DNA of 64,000 nt. Source: JACVRW01 sp963837445 (GTDB taxonomy: Bacteria > Actinomycetota > Thermoleophilia > Solirubrobacterales > Thermoleophilaceae). The stretch spans positions 248,001 through 312,000 of the forward strand of contig CAWINK010000003.1 in assembly GCA_963837445.1 (NCBI GenBank), given 5' to 3'. Under the pieces are notes generated by a model that worked only from the letters and a program-made list of their open reading frames with translations, did not search any database and was not told the origin of the DNA. This document shows positions 1-8,271 of the stretch, in pieces; the stretch's first letter is position 1; every line of letters starts with the position of its first letter. The position numbers were made by a program, and so were the translations under genes.

Positions 1-124
1 GACGACGGCGTGCAGGCGCATCCTGCCTCCCTGGGAATTCAACATCGTCCTACCGTACGCCCGCCTGGGCAGGTGCGCCAGGGCTTGCACTGTGGGGTGA
101 AGAGGGGCGAGGATCGCCCGTACG

Positions 125-3100
125 GTGGACTCGCAGCCTCGAAAGTACCGGCGCCCCGCCGCCGTCGTGGGCGCGTTCGTCCTGTTCGCGGTCAGCGCGC
201 TCGCCATCGCGTCCGTGGCCGGCGGTGCAATCCGCACGGTCACATTCGACGACGTTCCGGCGAACACGCGCGTGTCGACCGAGTACGAGAGCTCGCATGG
301 GGTCAAGTTCGTGTCGGACGAGGGCATCCGCCCGCTCGTTAAGTCGTCCCCCAGCCAGGCGCACTCGGGGGACAGGATCGGCGTGTACAGCTGTCAAGGC
401 ATTTTCGGGTGTGGAGAGGGCTTCGCGGATCCGCAGCTGCGCGGCACGCTCACCACGACGGCCACGTCGGTGAGCACCTACGTGGGCTACTGGGACGACC
501 CCGCCTTCCCCGGGCCTCCGGACTCCTTCATGGTTCGGATCCGCGCGTACAACTCGAGCGACGTCGTCATCGCGGAGAGCTCCTACGTGAGTGTCTCCCG
601 GGGCGCTCCGCTCACCCAGCAGATCACCGCCACCGCGCCGGCGGGCCAGCAGATCGCGTACTTCGACGTGATCGCGGACGCCCCCGACAGCCCGGAGGGC
701 AAGTTCCTCGCCATCGACGACGTCTCGGTCACGACGCCCGACGGGCCTCAGCCGCCCGACCTCACTCTGAACCCGGGCCAGACCATCGTCGACGTTCTCA
801 CCGGCACCACGGTCGACGTGCCCGTCGACGTCAACCGCCTCAACGGATCGAACGGCGACGTCTCCTTCTCCGTCACCGGGCTCCCCACGGGGATGTCGGC
901 CGCATTCAACCCCAACCCGGTTTCTGGCACGGGTTCTCGCACGACCCTCACCCTCGCCGCCGACGAGGGTGCCGCCCACTCCGACCAGTACACGGAGATC
1001 ACGGTCACCGCCACGCCCGGGCCCGGAGCCGGCGCAAGCCCGCGCTCGATCACCAAGCTCGTCCGCATACGCGAGAACTGCGACCGCACCGTGCGCTTCG
1101 ACTACCTCGATGCCCGCAGTGAGAGCTGCATGGTCCGGCGGCAAGGACACTTCGAGGCCACGAACGCCGAGGTCCGGATCAATGGCCTGATCGTCGAACC
1201 CGCCGACGACTCGCGCCCGACGCTGGTGATCGACCCCGCCAACCAGACGATCAAGGGCAAGCAGCTCACGAGGCCCTGGAAGGTGTCGGTGGCGAGCAGC
1301 CCCGAGATCCCGATCTACGCCGGGCCGATCGACTGGAAGTTCAGCGGTACAGGGACCGGGCCGCGCAAGGTGCTCGGCTTCGACATCAGCGGCGTCAAGA
1401 AGCTCAAGGGCCTCCCAGTCACCGGCTATGAGGCCTCCTTCCTCCGCAGCGGCAAGGCGACGATCAAGCCCACCCTGAGGCTCGCGTTCTGGCCGTTCAA
1501 CTACTTCGGCGCCATCACCAGCTCGACCACCTTCACGACCGACAACGACAACGGCGCCGACTTCAGCGGGCTCGAGCTGAAGCTGGCCAAGGTGAGCGCG
1601 CTTGCACTGGAGCTCAAGGACGTTGAGCTGAAATGGCAGCAGGGCGGGACCTGGGCGGGGGGCGCCACGCTCGTGCTGCGGACCGCCAAGAGCCTCGAGG
1701 TGGGTGCGGGTTTCGGCATCAAGGAGGGCGGCTTCGACTTCCTGAGGGGCAGTATCGGCAACCTGAACAAGCCGATCGGCTCGGGCATCTTCCTCCAGAG
1801 CATCGGATTCGAGGTAGCCGATTCCCCGCTTCGGCTGTCGGGCTCGATCGGGGTCTCGGCCGGCCCCTCGGTGGCGGGGGTGAAGGCGGTCACCGTGGGC
1901 GGAACCCTCAAGGCCACGCTCGCTGACCCGTTCATCGTCGAGATCGCCGGCAACGCGAAGGTGGCGGACAGGTTCAAGCTCGGTGAGGCGTTCGTCCGCT
2001 ACTCGTCGACCGGCCTCTTCGAGTTCGGCGCCAAGGCCGACTGGGACTTCTGGCGCCTGAGCCTCGGCGGAAGCGTCGACGGCTGGGTCGATGGCCTCCA
2101 GGCGTTCAACGTCGAGGGCGCGCTCAGGGCATGTCTCGACGTGTGGGGCCCCGATCCATGCGGCTCCGCGAAGGGCATCCTGTCGTCAAGGGGGATCGCC
2201 GGCTGCGTGGGTGTCTACGGGTACTACGTAGGAGCCGGTGCCACCTGGAGCTTCGACTTCGACGCGTTCACCGGCTGCGACCTCGCGCCGTATCGGGAGG
2301 TCAAGCCGGCGCGCGCGCGGGCCGCGGGAACGCTCACGAGCACGAGGCTCCCGGAGGGGCTGCGAAGCGCCGCCTGGGAGGTCACGGCAGAGGGCGGTCC
2401 GACGGGCGTGACACTGGCCGGGCCGAACGGCGAATCGGTGACCGTGTCACGCGACACGCCGGTCGTGCAGAACGACCGCTTCCTCGCCCAGCTCCGGCAG
2501 GACGGCACGACCTTCGTGCTGGTCGACAAGCCGGCGGCTGGCGTTTGGACCCTGTCGGACGACGGCACGGCGCCCGTGAGGCTGGTGCGCGAGGCGCGCG
2601 GCCTCCCCGAGCCATCGGTCTCGGCCAGGGTGAGGGGGCGCGGCCGCTCTCGCGTGCTGTCCTGGAACGTGCGTCGCATCCCCGGCCAGCGCGTGACGTT
2701 CGCGGAGATCGGCAAGGACGTCCGCAATGCGATCACCACGACGAAGACCGCGCGCGGCTCAGTCCGCTTCAAGCCCGCAGTCGGCCCGGCCGGCAGGCGC
2801 CGGCTCGTCGGGCTCGTGCAGCAGAACGGCCTTCCCCGTAGCACGCTGACCGCCGGCTCTTACCGCGCGCCGGGAACGCTCCGACCCGGCCGGCCGAGAG
2901 CGCTGAAGGCCCAGCGCAGGCGAACGCGCCTCGTGGTCAGCTGGCGGCCGCGGCCGTCCGGCTTCCGCCACGCCGTCCACTTCCGGCTCTCGGACGGCAG
3001 GCGCCTCGTCAGGGTCGTCGGCGCGAAGCGCCGCCGAGTCGTCCTGAAGGGCGTGCCGCGCGGCGTGAGTGCGAGGATCAAGGTGCTGGGGCTGGGCCAC

Positions 3101-3154
3101 GCGAACGGCAAGGGGCCAGCCGCCCGTGTGTCGGTGAAGCGGCGGCGCCGCTAG
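125..3154 (+). CDS. Large exported protein, Ig-like/Fn3-like, function unknown
   Basis: About 1009 aa from a GTG start. Residues 5-35 form a basic n-region and hydrophobic core (signal peptide or N-terminal anchor), so the protein is exported. Residues about 35-190 look like a beta-sandwich of the kind seen in carbohydrate-binding or lectin-like modules (TVTFDDVP start, FLAIDDVSV end). An Ig-like stretch with DLTLNPGQT and VTGLPTGMSAAF follows at about 200-310. The middle is beta-rich and glycine-rich without a family I recognise. The last 150 residues resemble a fibronectin-III-like module and end in a strongly basic RRRR tail. The stop overlaps the convergent transposase stop by 4 bases. 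Bases 1-124 upstream hold no gene I can support. A surface or extracellular role is inferred; no catalytic motif is visible. Confidence 0.7.
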   Translation: MDSQPRKYRRPAAVVGAFVLFAVSALAIASVAGGAIRTVTFDDVPANTRVSTEYESSHGVKFVSDEGIRPLVKSSPSQAHSGDRIGVYSCQGIFGCGEGFADPQLRGTLTTTATSVSTYVGYWDDPAFPGPPDSFMVRIRAYNSSDVVIAESSYVSVSRGAPLTQQITATAPAGQQIAYFDVIADAPDSPEGKFLAIDDVSVTTPDGPQPPDLTLNPGQTIVDVLTGTTVDVPVDVNRLNGSNGDVSFSVTGLPTGMSAAFNPNPVSGTGSRTTLTLAADEGAAHSDQYTEITVTATPGPGAGASPRSITKLVRIRENCDRTVRFDYLDARSESCMVRRQGHFEATNAEVRINGLIVEPADDSRPTLVIDPANQTIKGKQLTRPWKVSVASSPEIPIYAGPIDWKFSGTGTGPRKVLGFDISGVKKLKGLPVTGYEASFLRSGKATIKPTLRLAFWPFNYFGAITSSTTFTTDNDNGADFSGLELKLAKVSALALELKDVELKWQQGGTWAGGATLVLRTAKSLEVGAGFGIKEGGFDFLRGSIGNLNKPIGSGIFLQSIGFEVADSPLRLSGSIGVSAGPSVAGVKAVTVGGTLKATLADPFIVEIAGNAKVADRFKLGEAFVRYSSTGLFEFGAKADWDFWRLSLGGSVDGWVDGLQAFNVEGALRACLDVWGPDPCGSAKGILSSRGIAGCVGVYGYYVGAGATWSFDFDAFTGCDLAPYREVKPARARAAGTLTSTRLPEGLRSAAWEVTAEGGPTGVTLAGPNGESVTVSRDTPVVQNDRFLAQLRQDGTTFVLVDKPAAGVWTLSDDGTAPVRLVREARGLPEPSVSARVRGRGRSRVLSWNVRRIPGQRVTFAEIGKDVRNAITTTKTARGSVRFKPAVGPAGRRRLVGLVQQNGLPRSTLTAGSYRAPGTLRPGRPRALKAQRRRTRLVVSWRPRPSGFRHAVHFRLSDGRRLVRVVGAKRRRVVLKGVPRGVSARIKVLGLGHANGKGPAARVSVKRRRR

Positions 3155-3705
3155 GCAGCGTACGGTTCGTCCTCGACGAGCTCCCGGTAGCGCGTGAGCC
3201 GATATTCGCCCTCGCGACCCCTTGTGAACCAGGCCAGGCGATCTACGGCAACGGAGTGGGGGTTGGCTTCCAAGACCGCCCCATAGCTCGACCACCGGTA
3301 GTCGCGCGGACGCTGGCACAACCCGGCCTCGACAGGGTTCAGCCCGACGTAGCGGAGGACGTACAACAGTTGCTCATCCGTTACCTGGCGAACCGCCTTG
3401 TAGCGGCCCTGGAACAGATGCCCGTAAAGGTCGTGCCGGTCATTGAAGTATCGGCCGTACTTGCCATGGAGCCACTGCATCCCCACAGGGAGATTCGGCT
3501 CTGGCGTCTCGACGACCAGATGCACGTGGTTGGCCATGAGGCAATACGCGAGTACATGCCAGTGGAATCGCTCGACCACCCCAGCAAGGAGCTTCAGATA
3601 CTCCGCGTAGTCAGCGTCATCGCCGAAGATTCGCGCGCCCCGATTGCCGCGCCCCACGGCGTGATAGACGCCGCCCACAACCAGCTCGCGAATGGGCCGA
3701 GCCAT
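3151..3705 (-). CDS. REP-associated tyrosine transposase (RAYT, Y1_Tnp family)
   Basis: About 184 aa if started at ATG 3705 (MARPIRELV); a longer reading begins at 3747 inside the repeat and is less likely. It has the HUH metal/nicking motif in MANHVHLVVE and the RAYT signatures GRYFNDRH..GHLFQGRYKA and YVLRYVGLNPVEAGL, the last helix carrying the candidate catalytic tyrosines. This family of single-strand DNA nucleases mobilises REP palindromes rather than itself. Two identical 42-base REP units lie directly upstream (3744-3896) and a related tandem pair lies 13 kb away (16776-16865), which strongly supports RAYT over ordinary IS200. No terminal IS ends are seen. The gene looks intact. Confidence 0.9.
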   Translation of the reverse strand: MARPIRELVVGGVYHAVGRGNRGARIFGDDADYAEYLKLLAGVVERFHWHVLAYCLMANHVHLVVETPEPNLPVGMQWLHGKYGRYFNDRHDLYGHLFQGRYKAVRQVTDEQLLYVLRYVGLNPVEAGLCQRPRDYRWSSYGAVLEANPHSVAVDRLAWFTRGREGEYRLTRYRELVEDEPYAA

Positions 3706-3743
3706 ACCTCCAAGAGCGAACTGAGCCTCACACTCACCCCCGC

Positions 3744-3896
3744 CCAACCCTCAACCACCCTCAGAAAAGGGTCAGACCCCTTTGGCAGGCAGAACCCCTT
3801 TTGGCAGGCAGATCCCTTTTGGCTGGCATGGCTAGGCCGGCCCGCTTGGTGCCGCCAACCCTCAACCACCCTCAGAAAAGGGTCAGACCCCTTTGG
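3744..3896. repeat. REP element cluster beside the RAYT gene
   Basis: Two identical 42-base units sit at 3744-3785 and 3855-3896, 111 bases apart. Each contains the near-palindromic core GGGTCAGACCCC flanked by AAAA and TTT, able to form a hairpin. Between them are two degenerate 18-19-base tandem fragments (CAGGCAGA..CCCTTTTGG, about 3786-3822). The outer unit ends at 3896, immediately before the TetR stop codon at 3897-3899. The same core recurs at 16776-16865. Palindromic REP cores next to a RAYT are the classic arrangement of this transposase and its substrate. Confidence 0.85.
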
Positions 3897-4502
3897 TCAA
3901 GCGGCGGCTGTCTCCACGACCGCGGTCATGAGCTTCGCCGCATCCGATCGCCCGATGCCGTTGGTCGAGAGTGAGCGCCAGGTTGAGAAGGCGAGGGCGT
4001 GGCGTAGTGCGCCGCTGAGGAGTTGTCGTCTTCGGCCGCGGGCCTGACGGCCGGTGATGAGGGTCTCGGCCGCTTCTTCGAGGTAGGCGTGCAGCGGTGC
4101 CACGGCGTCGCGGGCAAAGTCGACGACCTCGGCGTCGCGCAGCACGTTGCTGAACATCGGTTCGGTGCGCTCGTAGTACGCGTAGAGCTCGTCGAGGGCT
4201 CGCTCGAGTCGCTCGTGAGGATCGCGGATCGCGTGCCACTCGCCAAGCTCGGGCCACGGGTTGGCGGCGAAGTAGTGGGTCGAGCAGGCCGCGAACAGCT
4301 CGGCCTCGTTCGGAAAGTGGCGGTAGAGGGTGCGGCGCTCTACGCCTGCCCGCTCGGCGACCGCGCTCAACGTGGTGCGCGACGGCCCGACGCTTCCGTG
4401 CAGATCGATCGCCGCCTCGGTGATCCGCAGGCGCGTCTCACCCATCTGCTCGGCGCGCTTCTTCAGCTCGTACTTGCGCTTAGGTGGACTTTCGCGACTC
4501 AT
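3897..4502 (-). CDS. TetR/AcrR family transcriptional regulator
   Basis: About 201 aa from ATG 4502 (MSRESPPKRKYELKKRAEQ); an upstream in-frame start at 4562 would run into the divergent gene. The N-terminal helix-turn-helix is clear: RLRITEAAIDLHGSVGPSRTTLSAVAERAGVERRTLYRHFPNEAELF, residues about 25-70, typical of TetR. The C-terminal half is the variable helical ligand-binding domain. It is divergent from a SnoaL-like gene, and the 12-base palindrome GTCAATCTTGAC lies between them over that gene's -35 box, so it probably represses the divergent promoter and perhaps itself. The stop codon directly abuts a REP unit. Ligand unknown. Confidence 0.88.
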   Translation of the reverse strand: MSRESPPKRKYELKKRAEQMGETRLRITEAAIDLHGSVGPSRTTLSAVAERAGVERRTLYRHFPNEAELFAACSTHYFAANPWPELGEWHAIRDPHERLERALDELYAYYERTEPMFSNVLRDAEVVDFARDAVAPLHAYLEEAAETLITGRQARGRRRQLLSGALRHALAFSTWRSLSTNGIGRSDAAKLMTAVVETAAA

Positions 4503-4511
4503 GATCGTGTC

Positions 4512-4547
4512 GTCAATCTTGACACATCGCTCGGGAGGAGGTACGGT
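4512..4547 (+). promoter_or_regulatory. Promoter with overlapping palindromic operator (TetR site candidate)
   Basis: TTGACA at 4519-4524 and TACGGT at 4542-4547, spaced by 17 bases, give a good -35/-10 pair reading toward the gene at 4589. The perfect 12-base palindrome GTCAATCTTGAC (4512-4523) overlaps the -35 box. This fits steric repression by the divergently encoded TetR protein. The assignment of regulator to site is inference. Confidence 0.5.
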
Positions 4548-4588
4548 GGCATTCCGTGACACACCACTGTATATCGAAAGGAGCCGCC

Positions 4589-4963
4589 GTGCCCACCGCC
4601 ACCCCCGAGCAGGTGCTCGAGTCGATCGTCGCCGGAATCAACTCCGGGGATCTCGACAGTCTCATGCCGCTGTACGAGAGCGACGCAGCCTTCGCAACCG
4701 AGCCCGGGAGCCTCGCTCACGGCGCGCCCGGCGTAGGCGAAGCACTGACAGGCTTCATCTCGATGAACGGCGAGCTCGACCTCGAGGTGACACGCGTCCT
4801 CGAGGTGGACGACCTCGCCCTCGTGGTCGGCATCTGGTCGTTCAACGGTACGGGACCGGACGGCGAGCCGGTGCGGCTGGCGTCCCAGAACGCGGATGTC
4901 CTGCGTCGTCAGGGCGATGGCACCTGGCGCTTCGTGATCGATAACCCGTGGGGAACCGCCTGA
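4589..4963 (+). CDS. SnoaL-like / NTF2-fold protein
   Basis: About 124 aa. The start is the GTG at 4589 because AAAGGAG lies at 4577-4583, 5 bases upstream; a GTG at 4556 has no ribosome site. The sequence (EQVLESIVAGINSGDLDSLMPLYESDAAFATEPG..AHGAPGVGEAL..) has the pattern of the NTF2-like superfamily: N-terminal helix, D/E after the first strand, then curved sheet. Such small proteins are ketosteroid-isomerase-like enzymes or ligand binders; no specific substrate can be named. It is controlled by the TTGACA/TACGGT promoter and probably by the divergent TetR. Confidence 0.8.
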   Translation: MPTATPEQVLESIVAGINSGDLDSLMPLYESDAAFATEPGSLAHGAPGVGEALTGFISMNGELDLEVTRVLEVDDLALVVGIWSFNGTGPDGEPVRLASQNADVLRRQGDGTWRFVIDNPWGTA

Positions 4964-4975
4964 ACCTATGGCTAC

Positions 4976-5887
4976 CTAGTGCGGCGCCGGCAGCGCTGGC
5001 TCCTCCGCGGGCTGAGCTGCCGGCGTCGAGCGCGTCTGGATAAGGATCGCGACGATCACGATCGTGCCGCCGACGAGCGTGAGCGTACTGGGACGCTCGT
5101 CGAGCGCGAGCCACACCCACACCGGGGCGAGCACCACCTCGAGCAGCGTGATGAGACCCACCTGCGCTGCGGGTATCAACCGCGCGCCGACGGTGAATAG
5201 CACTAGGCCGAGCCCGATCTGACCGATCCCGAGCGCCGCCAGCCAGAAGACGTCGCCGCCGCCGATCTCGCCGGGACTCGCAAAGGGAAGGAAGGCCGCG
5301 AGGAGGATCGCCTGCGAGAGGCAGGTGGCCGGCGCCATCGAGACGTCACGGCGCCAGCGGGTGATCACGATGCTCAGGGCGAAGGCGAGCGCGGCGAGGA
5401 AGGACAGGCCGTCGCCCGCGAGGCTGCCCTCGCCCGGCGCCCCGAGCATGAGCGCGAGCCCGGCCAGCGCGACGGCCATCGCCACGACGGTGCCGCGCGT
5501 GATCGGTTCGCCAAGCGCGATCCGGGCGAACACCGCCGCCAGCACGGGGGCGACGGCCAGGATGAACAGGACGCGCGCGACGCTCGTCTGGTTGAGAGCG
5601 GCGATGAAGCTGCCCGACGCGGTCGCGACGCACAGCGCCACGGCGACGCCCGCGAGCCCGACAGACCGTAAGGCCTGCACCACGTGGCCTCGTTCGAGAA
5701 ACGCGACATAGACGAGCAGCGCGACGCCCCCGAACGCCGCTCGGCCGAAGACCTGGGTCGGCGTGTCGAGCGTCAGCTGGCGCTGAAGGACGCCGGCGGT
5801 CGACCACGCGACTGCGGCGAGCGCCACGTAGATCTGCCCGCGGCGCTGGCGCCGCGACCCCTCGGGCGCCACCGCAGCCGTCGTCAC
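4976..5887 (-). CDS. EamA/DMT-family transporter
   Basis: About 303 aa from GTG 5887 (VTTAAVAPEG), 4 bases after the upstream gene's stop; an ATG at 5932 would overlap that gene. Ten hydrophobic segments fall in two five-helix halves, as usual for drug/metabolite transporters of the EamA family: the first EamA repeat begins IYVALAAVAWSTAGVLQRQL and the second begins near LSFLAALAFALSIVITRW. It is an inner-membrane permease for an unknown amino acid or metabolite. It follows the broken TolB-like gene on the same strand. Confidence 0.85.
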   Translation of the reverse strand: MTTAAVAPEGSRRQRRGQIYVALAAVAWSTAGVLQRQLTLDTPTQVFGRAAFGGVALLVYVAFLERGHVVQALRSVGLAGVAVALCVATASGSFIAALNQTSVARVLFILAVAPVLAAVFARIALGEPITRGTVVAMAVALAGLALMLGAPGEGSLAGDGLSFLAALAFALSIVITRWRRDVSMAPATCLSQAILLAAFLPFASPGEIGGGDVFWLAALGIGQIGLGLVLFTVGARLIPAAQVGLITLLEVVLAPVWVWLALDERPSTLTLVGGTIVIVAILIQTRSTPAAQPAEEPALPAPH

Positions 5888-5891
5888 GGCG

Positions 5892-7022
5892 TCAAGTCTT
5901 AGCGAAGACGCGTGCCCGCAGCTCGCGGGCACTCGCGCCTGCGGGCCGATGCAGGCGCACCGTGACCATGCCGCCGGCGGCGGCGGTCACCGTGCGCCGG
6001 GCGACGCGGCGGCCCGCGCGCAGCAGCGTGACGGTCAGGCGCCCGGGTTGCGGTGCGCAGGCGGTGACGAGCGCGTGGCGGCCGCGCACGCGGACGCGCG
6101 GGCGGCGCGGCTTGCACGCCGCCGCGGAGGTCCAGGTGGGCTGCTCGCCGCCCTTCAGGACGCGGCGCTCGCGCGGCGCGCCGGTGGCGTGGGCGACGTA
6201 GATGTCGCCGCCGCGCTCGAACGCGATCAGCTTTCCGTTGGGCGACCAGGTCGGCTGGGTGTTCTCGCCGCCGACGAGCTGCCGCACCGGCGCCGCGGTG
6301 GCGACGTCGTAGATCACGATCGCTCCCGCGCCGATCGTGGTGGAGGGCGACTTCACGACCGCAACGAGCCTGCCGTCAGACGAGAAGGCCGGGTTGAACA
6401 GGTCCTGGGTCGGGTCGCGCGCCGCGTCGCTCCCGCACTCGAAATTCGTGTTGGTCGCCAGCACGCAGATGCCATACGGGAACGGGTCCGCGTCGGACTT
6501 GTCGGTCCGCACGAGCCGCCGGCCGAGCCAGCCGATGTCGATCACCGAGCGCGCCGTGGCCTCGCGGTCGCTGCCGTCGGCGTTCACGACGAACATGTAC
6601 GGCACGAAGCCGGACAGGCCCGGGGTTCCCGGCGGGCTGCCCACCGGCGCCGGCGTGACCTCCGGGAGCAGGTCGACCGTGGAAACCTGCGCGCCGCTCG
6701 GGGAGATCTCGGCGATCACCCCGATGCCGCCGCGCGGCAGCTTGCCGGTGAGACGGCGGCCCCTGCCGTCGAGCACATAGGCGTAGGTGGCGTTGACCAC
6801 CGCCAGCCGCGACCCGTCGGCGCTCGCGGACAGCCATGAGTAGAGCGGCCCGCCCGGCCTGCCGTCCCTGGTCAGCCGCTGCTTGCCGGTGCCGTCCGGC
6901 GCGGCCTTGCAGACGTTCGGCCCGCAGCGCTACACGAGCGTGTCCGCCGACGCGCGCGCGGCGCCGGCGGCAAGGGCCGCGACGGCGATCGTGGCGATGG
7001 CTGCGGGCCGCCGGGCGACCAT
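5892..7022 (-). pseudogene. Secreted TolB/PD40-like beta-propeller interrupted by an in-frame amber codon
   Basis: Read through the lesion, the gene starts at ATG 7022 with a clean signal peptide (MVARRPAAIATIAVAALAAG..ASADTLV). A TAG at 6930-6932 interrupts it, and it continues in the same frame RCGPNVCKAAPDGTGKQRLTRDG and so on without another stop to 5892. Propeller repeats of the PD40 type are visible (LFNPAFSSDGRLVAVV, TQPTWSPNGKLIAFERGGDIYVAHA). The last 80 residues form a basic Arg-rich beta module (CKPRRPRVRVRGR..). In related TolB-like proteins an aromatic residue usually precedes RCG, so TAC to TAG is a plausible single change. Either a real nonsense mutation, a sequencing or assembly error, or readthrough. 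TAG terminates other genes here (3152, 12277, 15843), so reassignment is unlikely. Confidence 0.72.
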
Positions 7023-7122
7023 CCTCGTGAGTCTCGCACGCCGCGCGTCGGCGAAACCCGGCGCATGTGCCAGGTTCGAATCCTGTCGCGCGCGTGCAAC
7101 TTCTGAGAGTGTTGCTGTTGGG

Positions 7123-8217
7123 ATGAGACTCGGCATCGCCCTAGGAGTGGTCGGGGCCGCGCTGGTCGCGGCGCCAGCTCAGGCTGCCGTGGTGGCCGTC
7201 ACGGACTCGGGGCTGCGGGATCCCCAGACGCGCATCTTCACCGGGCAGCGTGTCTCGTTCGCCAACCTCACCGGCGCCGCGGTGACGATCGACAGCACGG
7301 GCCGGCCGTCCTTCGAGGACCTCGCGCTTGCCTCAGGCGGCGACGGCGAGCGGCGCTTCCGGCGCCCGGGGCGCTACCGCTACAAGGCGACCGGCCGGGA
7401 CGGTGTGATCATCGTCCAGGCCTTCGCTCGCTCGCCCCGCCCGCGTCCCAACGGGCGCGACGGCTGCGGCGGCCGCAAGATCTACCGCTACGACATCGTC
7501 GTCAAGGGTCGCAAGTCGGTGATGGAGACCTGGCGGCCCGAGTACAGGAATCAGGGCGCCTTCAGCATCTCCTATAGCTACCTGGTGAACTACCCCGACG
7601 TGTTGCTCAGCGTGACCGACGCCTGCGGCGGCGGCAAGAACCTCGACCTTCCGGCCGGTCGCGCGAAGACGGCCCCCGGTACCGGCTCGCTCTCGGGCTA
7701 CACCTGGTCCGACAACGTGCAAAGCGCCGAGAGTGGCCGGCCACCCACGTGTGGATTCGCCACGGCCGCGACCAGCCTGGGCGCTCAGGTGACGATCAAC
7801 GGCTTCCTGTCTCCCCCTGGCTCTGGTGGCGGGGCCGCCGTCGCGTCGCGCCTCACGACCCCGCAGTTCGAGGTGCTCTCCTCGATCCTGGACACCAAGC
7901 GCGACGCGGTGTGTGACAAGGACCCGGGCCTCTCCAACTCACAGGTGTTCGACGGGCTGCCCGGGTATGACGCCTCCGCCGACGCGATCTTCTCCAGGGA
8001 GTTCAGGGTCTCGGGCGGGCGGCTCCACCCGCCGAACATCTCGCTCTTCGGCGACTTCGGGGCCTTCACGCGGCGCGGCAACCCATCGGAGATCGGGCGC
8101 AAGCTCGCGCAGGGGCGATCGTTCTCCGTCGCGACGGAGAAAACGTTCGACGACACGAGTTCCCAGACGATCGCCCACGGCACCGCCTCGATCGCGATCA
8201 GCCTGCGCCGCCGCTGA
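7123..8217 (+). CDS. Exported cupredoxin-like protein, function unknown
   Basis: About 364 aa from ATG 7123 (MRLGIALGVVGAALVAAPAQA), a short signal peptide with cleavage after AQA. The next 80 residues (VVAVTDSGLRDPQTRIFTGQRVSFANLTGAAVTI..RFRRPGRYRYKAT) have the layout of a plastocyanin-like cupredoxin domain, but the His/Cys/Met copper ligands are not evident, so metal binding is doubtful. The C-terminal 250 residues are a beta-rich region I do not recognise, ending in ISLRRR. It is divergent from the amber-interrupted propeller, with a 100-base intergenic region, and is followed in frame by an LVIVD-like gene. Probably extracellular. Confidence 0.65.
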   Translation: MRLGIALGVVGAALVAAPAQAAVVAVTDSGLRDPQTRIFTGQRVSFANLTGAAVTIDSTGRPSFEDLALASGGDGERRFRRPGRYRYKATGRDGVIIVQAFARSPRPRPNGRDGCGGRKIYRYDIVVKGRKSVMETWRPEYRNQGAFSISYSYLVNYPDVLLSVTDACGGGKNLDLPAGRAKTAPGTGSLSGYTWSDNVQSAESGRPPTCGFATAATSLGAQVTINGFLSPPGSGGGAAVASRLTTPQFEVLSSILDTKRDAVCDKDPGLSNSQVFDGLPGYDASADAIFSREFRVSGGRLHPPNISLFGDFGAFTRRGNPSEIGRKLAQGRSFSVATEKTFDDTSSQTIAHGTASIAISLRRR

Positions 8218-8271
8218 GCCGCACGCGGTAGCTTCTGGCTTCTGAGGGGTCGCAGAACAACCAAGGCTGCG

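Noticed and set aside
50..1150. Long minus-strand reading frames opposite real genes (for example 50-1150, 748-1089, 54845-56530)
   Set aside because: Composition is that expected opposite high-GC coding sequence; no domain, signal or conserved motif, and the plus-strand gene explains the frame.
3744..3896. CRISPR array
   Set aside because: Only two long repeats with a degenerate tandem between them, next to a RAYT; the palindromic REP core explains them and there are no cas genes.
6930..6932. Amber recoding (pyrrolysine or suppressor) to explain in-frame TAG codons at 6930 and 33092
   Set aside because: TAG is a normal stop of several intact genes here, and the second case has another lesion; decay or sequence error is simpler.
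7069..7095. T-arm-like sequence CAGGTTCGAATCCTG followed by CGCGCGC, suggesting a tRNA 3' end
   Set aside because: No matching acceptor strand or D/anticodon arms lie in the preceding 80 bases; at best a tRNA fragment or chance, so not annotated as tRNA.
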